The translations under genes and the position numbers were made by a program. A DNA stretch of 6,476 nucleotides from an uncultured Lachnospira sp. (GTDB taxonomy: Bacteria; Bacillota; Clostridia; Lachnospirales; Lachnospiraceae), in NCBI GenBank assembly GCA_934358235.1, contig CAKRKK010000138.1, forward strand, positions 1 to 6,476, in the 5' to 3' direction. Below, piece by piece: positions 1 through 5,958 of the stretch. A model generated the notes under the pieces. The model was not told where the DNA came from, did not search any database, and saw only the letters and a program-made list of their open reading frames with translations. Numbering within the stretch: the stretch's first letter is position 1; every line of letters begins with the position of its first letter.

Positions 1-1
1 C

Positions 2-154
2 GGTGCGACAGTAGAAGGTATTGGTATTGCTATTGAAAAAGGCTTCCAGCAAGGCGGAAAGATTATTCGTGAAAAGGGTTACCAGCTAGAATCTCTTGCA
101 ATTGTAGAAGGCATGGATGCAGCTAATAATACTATAACCTTCCGGGAACAATAA
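2..154 (+). CDS. xpt: Xanthine phosphoribosyltransferase, C-terminal end (partial)
   Basis: This is the last 50 codons of a gene whose start lies before the window. The translation begins [16 protein letters not shown] and continues with a [13 protein letters not shown] stretch, which matches from memory the C-terminal end of Gram-positive xanthine phosphoribosyltransferase (GIGIVIEK.FQ and GYRVESLA motifs). The family is cytoplasmic and converts xanthine plus PRPP to XMP and pyrophosphate in purine salvage. The PRPP-binding loop and catalytic residues lie upstream and cannot be checked here. The gene ends in two adjacent in-frame stops (TAA TAA, 152-157). No hairpin with a T tract follows, so transcription may continue into the carrier gene 57 bases downstream. 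In Firmicutes xpt is often controlled by a purine riboswitch in its leader; that region is outside the window. A related purine phosphoribosyltransferase is the main alternative, but the motif match favours Xpt. Confidence 0.88.
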   Translation, partial: GATVEGIGIAIEKGFQQGGKIIREKGYQLESLAIVEGMDAANNTITFREQ

Positions 155-211
155 TAAGCTTTCAGGTTAGATAATAGTTTCATATACATTTTAAAGAACG
201 GAGATATATTA

Positions 212-1777
212 ATGAATACATTAACTGAATATATGCCTGAATTATATGCAACCTTCTGGTCATTAGTGCCGCCACTGGTTGCTATTGTACTTGCACTTAT
301 AACTAAAGAAGTTTATAGTTCTCTTTTTATTGGTATAATAATAGGAAGTCTGCTCTATGGTGGACTTTTTACAGCACATTTTAGTCTGGAAACTTCTATA
401 TTACATATATTTGATGATGGTCTTTTAGGAGTATTGACAAATCCAGCCAATATAGGAATTATTATCTTTCTTGTTATTCTTGGAATAATGGTATCAATGA
501 TGAATAAAGCTGGTGGTTCCAAAGCTTTTGGTGAATGGGCCTCTATTCACATTAAAACAAGAATAGGTGCTGAGCTGACATCTATTTTTCTTGGGATGCT
601 TATATTCATAGATGATTACTTTAACTGTCTTACAGTTGGTAGTGTTATGCGTCCTGTAACAGATGGGCATAATGTATCAAGAGCCAAGCTTGCCTATATT
701 ATTGATGCAACTGCAGCTCCAATATGTATAATAGCGCCTATATCTTCATGGGCGGCGGCTGTTACAGGCTTTGTGGAAAATGAAGATGGTTTCTCTATAT
801 TCATTCAATGTATACCTTACAATTATTATGCACTTTTAACTATTGTAGCGCTGTTATGCTTTGTTATTCTTAAGGTGGACTTTGGTCCTATGAAGCTTCA
901 TGAGGATAATGCAGCAAAGGGCGATATTTATACAACACCAGACAGACCTTATGCAAATGTAAGTGATGATGTTATAAGAGGCAAGGGCAAGGTTATTGAT
1001 CTTGTATTTCCAATAATAAGCCTTATTATATGTTGTGTTACAGGTATGATATATACAGGTGGTTTCTTTAGTGGAACTTCCTTTGTAACTGCCTTTTCTA
1101 ATTGTGATGCCTCTTTAGGACTTATGATGGGAAGCTTCTTTGCAATGCTTTTTACTATTATATTCTATGTAATAAGAAAAGTTCTTTCATTTAACGAATG
1201 TTTTTCATGCGTTCCAGAAGGCTTTAAGGCTATGGTACCTGCTATTCTTATATTAACATTTGCCTGGACTCTTAAGTCAACAACTGACAGTCTTGGTGTT
1301 AAGGAATACGTTGCAGGACTTGTTAATGGGTTATCCGTAGGTTTTCTTAACTTTCTGCCTGCTATTATATTCCTGGTTGCTATATTTCTGGCATTTGCAA
1401 CAGGTACAAGCTGGGGTACATTTGGCATACTCATTCCTATAGTTGTAGGAACCTTTGCTGATACCGATAGTACTATGATGATTATATCAATATCAGCCTG
1501 CATGGCTGGTGCAGTATGCGGTGACCATTGTTCACCAATATCTGATACGACTATTATGGCATCTGCGGGAGCACAATGTAATCATATTAACCATGTATCT
1601 ACTCAGCTTCCTTATGTAGTAGTTGTAGCTGTTGTATCATTAGTAACATATATAATTGCTGCATTTTTACGCAATCCTGTTATATCACTTATAATTGGAA
1701 TAGTACTTATGATTGGAGCTATTCTTCTTATCAAGTATATAAATGACTGTAAAAACGCACAGACTGATAAAGCATAA
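212..1777 (+). CDS. NhaC-family Na+/H+ antiporter-like membrane carrier
   Basis: A 521-residue, very hydrophobic protein with about 11-13 predicted membrane segments, fitting a complete NhaC-family carrier. The family motifs are visible: FIDDYFNCLTVG (residues 132-143), DATAAPICIIAPISSW (165-180), ATGTSWGTFGILIPI (396-410) and GDHCSPISDTTIMASAG (437-453), followed by a His/Asn-rich stretch ending near residue 468. The two halves of the motif set suggest the usual inverted-repeat fold, with acidic D134/D135 and D438/D445 as candidate ion-coupling residues. A soluble charged loop lies at about 224-262. The start is supported by GGAGA at 200-204, seven bases before the ATG. Family members exchange Na+ and H+, but several are amino-acid or organic-acid carriers (malate/lactate MleN, the predicted methionine carrier MetT), so the substrate is open. 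It follows xpt by 57 bases and precedes a small membrane protein gene, possibly in one operon. No truncation or frameshift is seen. Confidence 0.9.
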   Translation: MNTLTEYMPELYATFWSLVPPLVAIVLALITKEVYSSLFIGIIIGSLLYGGLFTAHFSLETSILHIFDDGLLGVLTNPANIGIIIFLVILGIMVSMMNKAGGSKAFGEWASIHIKTRIGAELTSIFLGMLIFIDDYFNCLTVGSVMRPVTDGHNVSRAKLAYIIDATAAPICIIAPISSWAAAVTGFVENEDGFSIFIQCIPYNYYALLTIVALLCFVILKVDFGPMKLHEDNAAKGDIYTTPDRPYANVSDDVIRGKGKVIDLVFPIISLIICCVTGMIYTGGFFSGTSFVTAFSNCDASLGLMMGSFFAMLFTIIFYVIRKVLSFNECFSCVPEGFKAMVPAILILTFAWTLKSTTDSLGVKEYVAGLVNGLSVGFLNFLPAIIFLVAIFLAFATGTSWGTFGILIPIVVGTFADTDSTMMIISISACMAGAVCGDHCSPISDTTIMASAGAQCNHINHVSTQLPYVVVVAVVSLVTYIIAAFLRNPVISLIIGIVLMIGAILLIKYINDCKNAQTDKA

Positions 1778-1861
1778 TATGCCTTATACCTTGTAAATAT
1801 GTAATGTGCACCTAAGCGAGGTCCATATTTCGTTAAATGCATACGCTAGAATGGAGTTATT

Positions 1862-2083
1862 ATGATTGGACAGGATAAAGTAATCGTTATTATTGCACTA
1901 TTGTTTATTATATGTGTTATGCCTTTTCCTATCGGACTTCTTAGTTATAAGTTTAAATCTGAAAAGCTTAAGGCGGAGGCTTTAAAGAAGGAAAAGGAAG
2001 AAAAGAAGGAAAACGTCGAAACAAAAGAAAAAGTAGAAAATATAGTAGAACAATCTGAAAAATCTAAAAAAGATAAAATGTAG
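1862..2083 (+). CDS. Small single-helix membrane protein with Lys/Glu-rich tail, function unknown
   Basis: I do not recognise a named family. The 73-residue product has a short N-terminus (MIGQDK), one strongly hydrophobic segment at about residues 7-28 containing a PFP kink (21-23), and then a highly charged tail (about 30-73) made largely of Lys and Glu, likely a helix or coiled coil. By the positive-inside rule the Lys-rich tail should be cytoplasmic. The hydrophobic segment has no clear signal-peptidase or lipobox site, so it is probably an anchor. Coding status is supported by GGAG at 1853-1856 with a five-base spacer to the ATG, the sensible membrane-protein composition, and a stop shortly before a dyad. 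It lies 84 bases after the NhaC-type carrier with no terminator between, so it could be an accessory or regulatory subunit of that carrier; this is inference from position only. Confidence 0.72.
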   Translation: MIGQDKVIVIIALLFIICVMPFPIGLLSYKFKSEKLKAEALKKEKEEKKENVETKEKVENIVEQSEKSKKDKM

Positions 2084-2089
2084 TTTGCA

Positions 2090-2132
2090 AATATTCCTAT
2101 TTTCCTGTATGATTATAGGGAAATAAAATATT
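2090..2132 (+). other. Long imperfect dyad / hairpin between small membrane gene and metY
   Basis: The arms are AATATT (2090-2095) with AATATT (2127-2132), then TATTTTCCT (2098-2106) with AGGGAAATA (2117-2125), including one G-U pair. A two-against-one internal loop separates the two stems, and two more inner pairs (one of them G-U) could form. The loop is about 6-10 bases. It begins seven bases after the stop of the small membrane gene. There is no T tract after it on either strand, so it is not a standard intrinsic terminator. It may protect the 3' end of the upstream mRNA, act as a weak or Rho-assisted terminator, or be a protein-binding site in the metY control region. The pairing is seen directly; the role is not known. 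Confidence 0.5.
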
Positions 2133-2186
2133 ACAATGATATGATTATTTATGCATTTACTATACTTAATAATATCTCATATCAGA

Positions 2187-2191
2187 AAGGA
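2187..2191 (+). promoter_or_regulatory. Ribosome binding site that sets the metY start
   Basis: AAGGA ends four bases before the ATG at 2196. An in-frame ATG at 2151 would add 15 residues, but it has no purine-rich site before it and the added residues (MHLLYLIISHIRKDL) are unlike MetY N-termini. Translation from 2196 gives MKDYSINTKCVQAG, which fits the family. Confidence 0.75.
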
Positions 2192-2195
2192 CCTT

Positions 2196-3482
2196 ATGAA
2201 AGATTATTCTATTAATACTAAATGTGTTCAGGCCGGCTATACTCCTGGAAATGGGGAACCTCGCCAGATACCTATTATCCAGTCAACTACTTTTAAGTAT
2301 GACACAAGTGAAGATATGGGGAAATTATTTGACTTAGAGGCTTCTGGGTATTTCTATACAAGATTACAGAATCCAACTAATGATCACGTTGCAGCAAAGA
2401 TAGCAGCATTAGAGGGCGGAACTGCAGCTATGCTCACATCTTCAGGACAGGCTGCCAACTTCTTTGCTTTATTTAATATATGCGAGTGTGGAAGCCATAT
2501 AGTTGCATCTTCCTCTATATATGGTGGTACATTTAACCTTATTGCAGTAACACTTAAGAAGATGGGTATTGATGTTACATTTGTATCTCCTGATGCAGAT
2601 GAGGAAGAGCTTAATAATGCATTTAAGGATAATACAAGGGCTATGTTTGGTGAAACTATTGCTAATCCAGCACTTACAGTACTTGATATTGAAAAGTTTG
2701 CCAAAGCAGCTCATGCCCATAATGTCCCTCTTATTGTAGATAATACATTCCCAACACCTGTTAACTGCAGACCAATAGAATGGGGTGCTGATATCGTGAC
2801 ACATTCTACTACTAAGTATATGGATGGACACGGAGCCGCAGTCGGTGGTGCTATTGTTGATGCTGGCAGATTTGACTGGATGGCACATGCCGATATGTAT
2901 CCAGGCTTATGTACACCTGATGAAAGCTATCATGGAATTACTTATGCCGAAAAGTTTGGAAAAGAAGGTGCATTTATAACTAAATGTACATCTCAGCTTA
3001 TGCGTGACCTAGGATGTATACAGTCTCCTCAGAATGCATTTATATTAAATCTTGGACTTGAGTCACTTCACGTAAGAATGCCAAGACACGTTGAAAATGG
3101 TCAGGCAGTTGCGGAATTTCTAGAGAAGCACCCTATGGTGGAATATGTAAACTATCCTGGTCTTAAGAGTAATAAATATTATGAACTTTCTAAGAAATAT
3201 ATGCCTGAGGGTGGCTGTGGAGTTGTTTCAATGGAAATAAAGGGTGGAAGAGCAGCAGCAGAGAAGTTCTTAAAGAACTTAAAGCTTGCAGCCATTGAAA
3301 CACATGTAGCAGATGCAAGAACCTGCTGTCTTAACCCTGCAACCTCTACGCACAGACAGATGAACGATGAGCAGCTTAAAGAAGCTGGTATTCCTGCCGG
3401 TCTTGTAAGAATATCCTGTGGTCTTGAAGATAAGAAGGATCTTATTGCTGATATAGCACAGGCGCTGGATGCCCTAAACTAA
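2196..3482 (+). CDS. metY: O-acetylhomoserine sulfhydrylase (O-acetylhomoserine aminocarboxypropyltransferase)
   Basis: A 428-residue cytoplasmic PLP enzyme of the Cys/Met-metabolism family. It joins O-acetylhomoserine and sulfide to give homocysteine and acetate, the direct sulfhydrylation route to methionine. Visible family features are the YTRLQNPT phosphate-contact motif (Y54, R56), SSGQAA (82-87), the PLP-ring aspartate in VDNTF (D182), and the signature DIVTHSTTKYMDGHG (199-213) with the Schiff-base lysine K207 (AAG at 2814-2816). The length of about 428 and the following GGAIVDAGRFDW stretch fit MetY better than cystathionine gamma-synthase or methionine gamma-lyase, which are usually near 380-400. 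The start at 2196 is chosen from the ribosome site and family N-terminus. No SAM riboswitch or T-box is seen in the 112-base leader; a dyad at 2090-2132 is the only obvious structure there. An intrinsic terminator follows at 3560-3618. All key residues are present, so the enzyme should be active; a role as methionine gamma-lyase is a less likely alternative. Confidence 0.93.
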   Translation: MKDYSINTKCVQAGYTPGNGEPRQIPIIQSTTFKYDTSEDMGKLFDLEASGYFYTRLQNPTNDHVAAKIAALEGGTAAMLTSSGQAANFFALFNICECGSHIVASSSIYGGTFNLIAVTLKKMGIDVTFVSPDADEEELNNAFKDNTRAMFGETIANPALTVLDIEKFAKAAHAHNVPLIVDNTFPTPVNCRPIEWGADIVTHSTTKYMDGHGAAVGGAIVDAGRFDWMAHADMYPGLCTPDESYHGITYAEKFGKEGAFITKCTSQLMRDLGCIQSPQNAFILNLGLESLHVRMPRHVENGQAVAEFLEKHPMVEYVNYPGLKSNKYYELSKKYMPEGGCGVVSMEIKGGRAAAEKFLKNLKLAAIETHVADARTCCLNPATSTHRQMNDEQLKEAGIPAGLVRISCGLEDKKDLIADIAQALDALN

Positions 3483-3495
3483 TCCATAATCAATA

Positions 3496-3506
3496 CTGTC
3501 TGACAG
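3496..3506. repeat. Short perfect palindrome after metY
   Basis: CTGTC and GACAG flank a single T, giving an 11-base interrupted palindrome 14 bases after the metY stop. The one-base centre is too tight for a full RNA hairpin, and no T tract follows. Nearby, ATTATAA (3528-3534) and TTATAAT (3543-3549) form another dyad with AT pairs only. Between metY and the terminator I see no gene. These may be chance in AT-rich DNA. Confidence 0.3.
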
Positions 3507-3559
3507 ATTTACTTTCATCAGTTATATATTATAAAACAGCTATTATAATGATTTACTAT

Positions 3560-3618
3560 AAAGAAGCATCTAATATATTGCAGCTATATCGCACAATATG
3601 TTTTGTGCTTCTTTTTTT
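3560..3618 (+). terminator. Intrinsic terminator after metY
   Basis: The compact form is GCACAA (3591-3596) pairing with TTGTGC (3603-3608) across a six-base loop, followed at once by TTCTTTTTTT (3609-3618). A competing longer form pairs AAAGAAGCA (3560-3568) with TGCTTCTTT (3606-3614), with ATATTG (3575-3580) and CAATAT (3594-3599) pairing inside it. Both forms use the same 3' arm next to the T tract. It ends the metY transcript and separates it from the promoter at 3672. It is not obviously bidirectional: the opposite strand has no T run after the stem. Confidence 0.85.
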
Positions 3619-3639
3619 ATAATTATTTTATTATTTTTC

Positions 3640-3660
3640 CATCTATTTAACATCTATTTA
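3640..3660. repeat. Exact 10-base direct repeat, period 11, upstream of a promoter
   Basis: CATCTATTTA occurs at 3640-3649 and again at 3651-3660, with one base between. The repeat ends 11 bases before the -35 box at 3672. A period of 11, about one helical turn, is the spacing known for tandem half-sites of OmpR/PhoB/PhoP-type response regulators. In that register the hexamers TTTCCA (3636), TTAACA (3647) and TTACTA (3658) resemble the TT-rich PhoP-like half-site. The repeat is seen directly; regulator binding is inferred, and AT-rich chance repetition remains possible. Confidence 0.5.
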
Positions 3661-3671
3661 CTACATATATG

Positions 3672-3700
3672 TTGTACAGTTATTTTAATAATGCTATAAT
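3672..3700 (+). promoter_or_regulatory. Extended -10 promoter for the YhgE/Pip operon
   Basis: The -35 box TTGTAC (3672-3677) and a perfect TATAAT -10 box (3695-3700) are separated by 17 bases, and TGC (3692-3694) gives the extended -10 TGn motif. This is a convincing housekeeping-sigma promoter with a start expected near 3707 and a leader of about 26 bases. A perfect 10-base palindrome, ACATATATGT (3663-3672), touches the -35 box and could be an operator. It lies after the metY terminator, so this unit is transcribed on its own. Confidence 0.78.
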
Positions 3701-3722
3701 TACATGGCAAATTTTTACTTAT

Positions 3723-3728
3723 GGAGAG
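3723..3728 (+). promoter_or_regulatory. Ribosome binding site that sets the YhgE/Pip start
   Basis: GGAGAG lies four bases before the ATG at 3733. An in-frame ATG at 3721 directly overlaps this site and has only AT-rich sequence before it, so it would have no ribosome site of its own. The shorter start, MNTIFRIFKHDIKG, also fits YhgE/Pip N-termini. Confidence 0.8.
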
Positions 3729-3732
3729 TATT

Positions 3733-5925
3733 ATGAATACAATATTTCGTATATTTAAACACGATATAAAAGGCATATGCCGCAATATGTTCGCTTTAAT
3801 AATTGCAGGTGGTTTATGTATTATTCCATCTTTATACGCCTGGTTTAACATTTATTCTAACTGGGATCCATATGCCAACACATCATCGATTAGAATTGCC
3901 GTGTATTCGGAGGATGAGGGCTTTATTCCGGAAGGAAAAGAAAAGCTTAATATGGGTGAAAATATAATAGATAATCTTAAAGATAATGACAAGCTTGGAT
4001 GGACTTTCACCAAAGATAAAGCAAGCACTATCGACGGAGTACGAAGTGGTAAATATTATGCAGCCATAGTTATAGGAGAGAACTTTTCACGTTCAATGAT
4101 TAACTTCCTTAATGATAATATGGAAGCACCTTCCGTCACCTACTATGAGAATGCCAAGAAAAATGCAATAGCCAGTAAAATCACCCAGTCTGGTAAGTCA
4201 ACACTTCAGGAAACCATTAACGAGGCATTTATTGAAACAGTAGTAGTTACTATCCTGGATTCAACTGATGCTAATTCGCTTACTAAAAATAATGTATTAT
4301 CTGATATAGCAGATAAGCTTCAGGATATTAATGCTAATATATCAGAATATGATTCTGCAATAAGCCAGTTTAGCGAAAGTAATAACAGATTATCTGATAC
4401 ACTTAAGAAAACTGATGCTCTAGTGGGTAACGTGCAAAGCGATATGTCTGAGGAAAAGCTTAACAGCTCTAAGGCATCTGCTGAGGAAGTAGTTGAGCAA
4501 TATGTAACTAACATTAATACTTCCTTAAACAGGCTTACTGACATTAATAAAGATATAGAGGATGGAATATCTGATTTAAAAAACAAGGTAAATAGCAATA
4601 ATAAGTTAAACGGTAGTATTGATAAGCAGGAGATTATTACGGCACTTAATAAGCTTAACAGCCGCATAGATGATGCCTACGATGCAACAATACGTTTATC
4701 TGATACATTAAAGCCAATACTTGAACACTTCAAGGAACAGGATGCAGCTATGGGAGGTGCCAATCAGGTATTATATGATAGTCTGATAAGCTCACTTGAC
4801 TTAATGCCTAAGCTGATTAAGAATGCCTCACAGACACTTAACACCTTTACACAGCTATATGCTGATTCCAGCGCTGATTCAAAGATTCTTCTTACACATC
4901 TTGACAATGCACTTACACAATGTGAAACAAGTATTAAGTCATTAAACAATATACTTACTGCTAATATCAATGGTTCTATGGAGCAGGCAGGAAATTTATT
5001 CAGAAGCTCTGTTGATTCAATATACAATTCATTGATTAATGCCTCTGGTAATCTCTCCTCCGTAAGTTCAATTATAAACGGGGCTGACAATACTCTTGAG
5101 AATGTTAATATTACACTTGATACTATGTCGAACCTTATTGACAGTATTAAAGATACTCTCAACAAGGCAACTGATGAGCTGGATAAGTTAAAAGCTGACG
5201 GCAAATATGAGCTTGTACAGAAACTGTTAGATAAGGATTCCTCTGAATATGGAGAATTCTTCTCTTCACCTGTCAGGGTTACCACTAAGAACGTATATGA
5301 AGCAGTTAATTATGGTACTGCAGTTGCACCATTCTATACAACACTTGCCCTCTGGGTAGGAGGACTTTTATTAACAGCATTAGTAAAGACATCACCTGAT
5401 GAGCTCGATGAGTTTAAGCATGCAACACTTACACAAAAGTATTTTGGACGTTATATGATATTCTGGCTTATGGGACAGATACAGGCAGTAATAACCGTAC
5501 TTGGTGACCTATATCTATTAAAGATATATTGCGTACATCCGGGAATATTTATGTTAACAGCTTCTATAGTCAGCTTTGCATTTACATTACTTATATATAC
5601 ACTTACATTATCCTTTGGTGATGTTGGTAAAGCTCTTGCTGTAGTACTTGTTGTTATTCAGATAGCAGGCTCAAGTGGTACATATCCTATAGAACTGCTA
5701 CCTGCTTTCTTTAGAAACGTGTATATATATTTCCCATTCCCTTATGCTATTAATTCCATAAGAGAATGTATAAGCGGCTTTTATAGATATGATTACTTCA
5801 TACTAATGGGACAGCTTATGCTTTTTGTAATTGGCACATTAATCCTTGGTCTATTCTTAAGAAAGCCTTTTATGAAACTGAATCATTATATGCACCATCG
5901 TATGCATGACACTAAAATGATGTAA
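3733..5925 (+). CDS. YhgE/Pip-family membrane protein with large extracytoplasmic domain
   Basis: A 730-residue envelope protein. A short cytoplasmic N-terminus is followed by a membrane helix (about 19-40), whose end reads PSLYAWFNIYSNWDPY, typical of YhgE/Pip. A long extracytoplasmic region (about 41-528) follows, with an N-terminal mixed domain (52-175) and then a Ser/Asn/Asp/Leu-rich helical, probably coiled-coil region (about 185-500). The C-terminal part has five helices (about 530-550, 575-595, 605-625, 633-650, 689-709) and the family motif GSSGTYPIELLPAFF (646-660) followed by FPFPYAINSIRE (667-678), as in ABC-2-type permeases. Both ends should be cytoplasmic. The family includes lactococcal phage-receptor Pip and resembles YueB/EsaA, the SPP1 receptor and type VII secretion component; the general function is unsettled. 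There is no ABC ATPase or type VII gene nearby. The heptapeptide RLSDTLK occurs twice (219-225, 321-327). The C-terminal tail is rich in His and Met. It has its own promoter and lies 33 bases before a two-helix membrane protein gene. Confidence 0.88.
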   Translation: MNTIFRIFKHDIKGICRNMFALIIAGGLCIIPSLYAWFNIYSNWDPYANTSSIRIAVYSEDEGFIPEGKEKLNMGENIIDNLKDNDKLGWTFTKDKASTIDGVRSGKYYAAIVIGENFSRSMINFLNDNMEAPSVTYYENAKKNAIASKITQSGKSTLQETINEAFIETVVVTILDSTDANSLTKNNVLSDIADKLQDINANISEYDSAISQFSESNNRLSDTLKKTDALVGNVQSDMSEEKLNSSKASAEEVVEQYVTNINTSLNRLTDINKDIEDGISDLKNKVNSNNKLNGSIDKQEIITALNKLNSRIDDAYDATIRLSDTLKPILEHFKEQDAAMGGANQVLYDSLISSLDLMPKLIKNASQTLNTFTQLYADSSADSKILLTHLDNALTQCETSIKSLNNILTANINGSMEQAGNLFRSSVDSIYNSLINASGNLSSVSSIINGADNTLENVNITLDTMSNLIDSIKDTLNKATDELDKLKADGKYELVQKLLDKDSSEYGEFFSSPVRVTTKNVYEAVNYGTAVAPFYTTLALWVGGLLLTALVKTSPDELDEFKHATLTQKYFGRYMIFWLMGQIQAVITVLGDLYLLKIYCVHPGIFMLTASIVSFAFTLLIYTLTLSFGDVGKALAVVLVVIQIAGSSGTYPIELLPAFFRNVYIYFPFPYAINSIRECISGFYRYDYFILMGQLMLFVIGTLILGLFLRKPFMKLNHYMHHRMHDTKMM

Positions 5926-5958
5926 AACAAGCCTTTACTGGCAGAATGGAGACTGAAA

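Noticed and set aside
161..188. Weak promoter (TTCAGG and TATACA) before the carrier gene
   Set aside because: The -35 box matches only half the consensus and the DNA is AT-rich, so chance is as likely.
1165..1503. Minus-strand open frame of 112 codons inside the carrier gene
   Set aside because: It lies wholly within the well-supported NhaC-family gene, has no ribosome site that I see, and its translation looks like no known protein.
1810..1822. Possible hairpin ACCT-AAGCG-AGGT between the carrier and the small membrane gene
   Set aside because: The stem is only four pairs and no T tract follows, so it is not evidence of a terminator.
1612..1842. Minus-strand open frame of 76 codons over the carrier gene's 3' end
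   Set aside because: It overlaps the carrier and is best explained as a shadow of its codon pattern.
1837..1878. Short upstream frame (MHTLEWSYYDWTG) overlapping the start of the small membrane gene
   Set aside because: It has no ribosome site and only 13 codons; the GGAG site that follows fits the ATG at 1862.
2161..2166. TATACT as a metY -10 box
   Set aside because: The box is good, but no -35-like hexamer lies 16-18 bases upstream and there is no TG extension, so a promoter here is not supported.
2084..2195. SAM riboswitch or T-box leader before metY
   Set aside because: The gap is only 112 bases, is mostly A/T, and shows no T-box consensus, no SAM-riboswitch core and no terminator hairpin with a T tract.
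2384..2888. Two overlapping minus-strand open frames inside metY
   Set aside because: metY has all its catalytic motifs on the + strand; these frames are antisense shadows with no coding features.
3654..3851. Minus-strand open frame of 65 codons over the promoter and start of the YhgE/Pip gene
   Set aside because: It overlaps a strong + strand promoter and the conserved N-terminus of the YhgE/Pip protein, with no support of its own.
4320..5285. Minus-strand open frames of 115 and 173 codons inside the YhgE/Pip gene
   Set aside because: Their Leu/Ser-rich translations are the expected antisense reading of a helical region rich in Asp, Asn, Ser and Lys codons.
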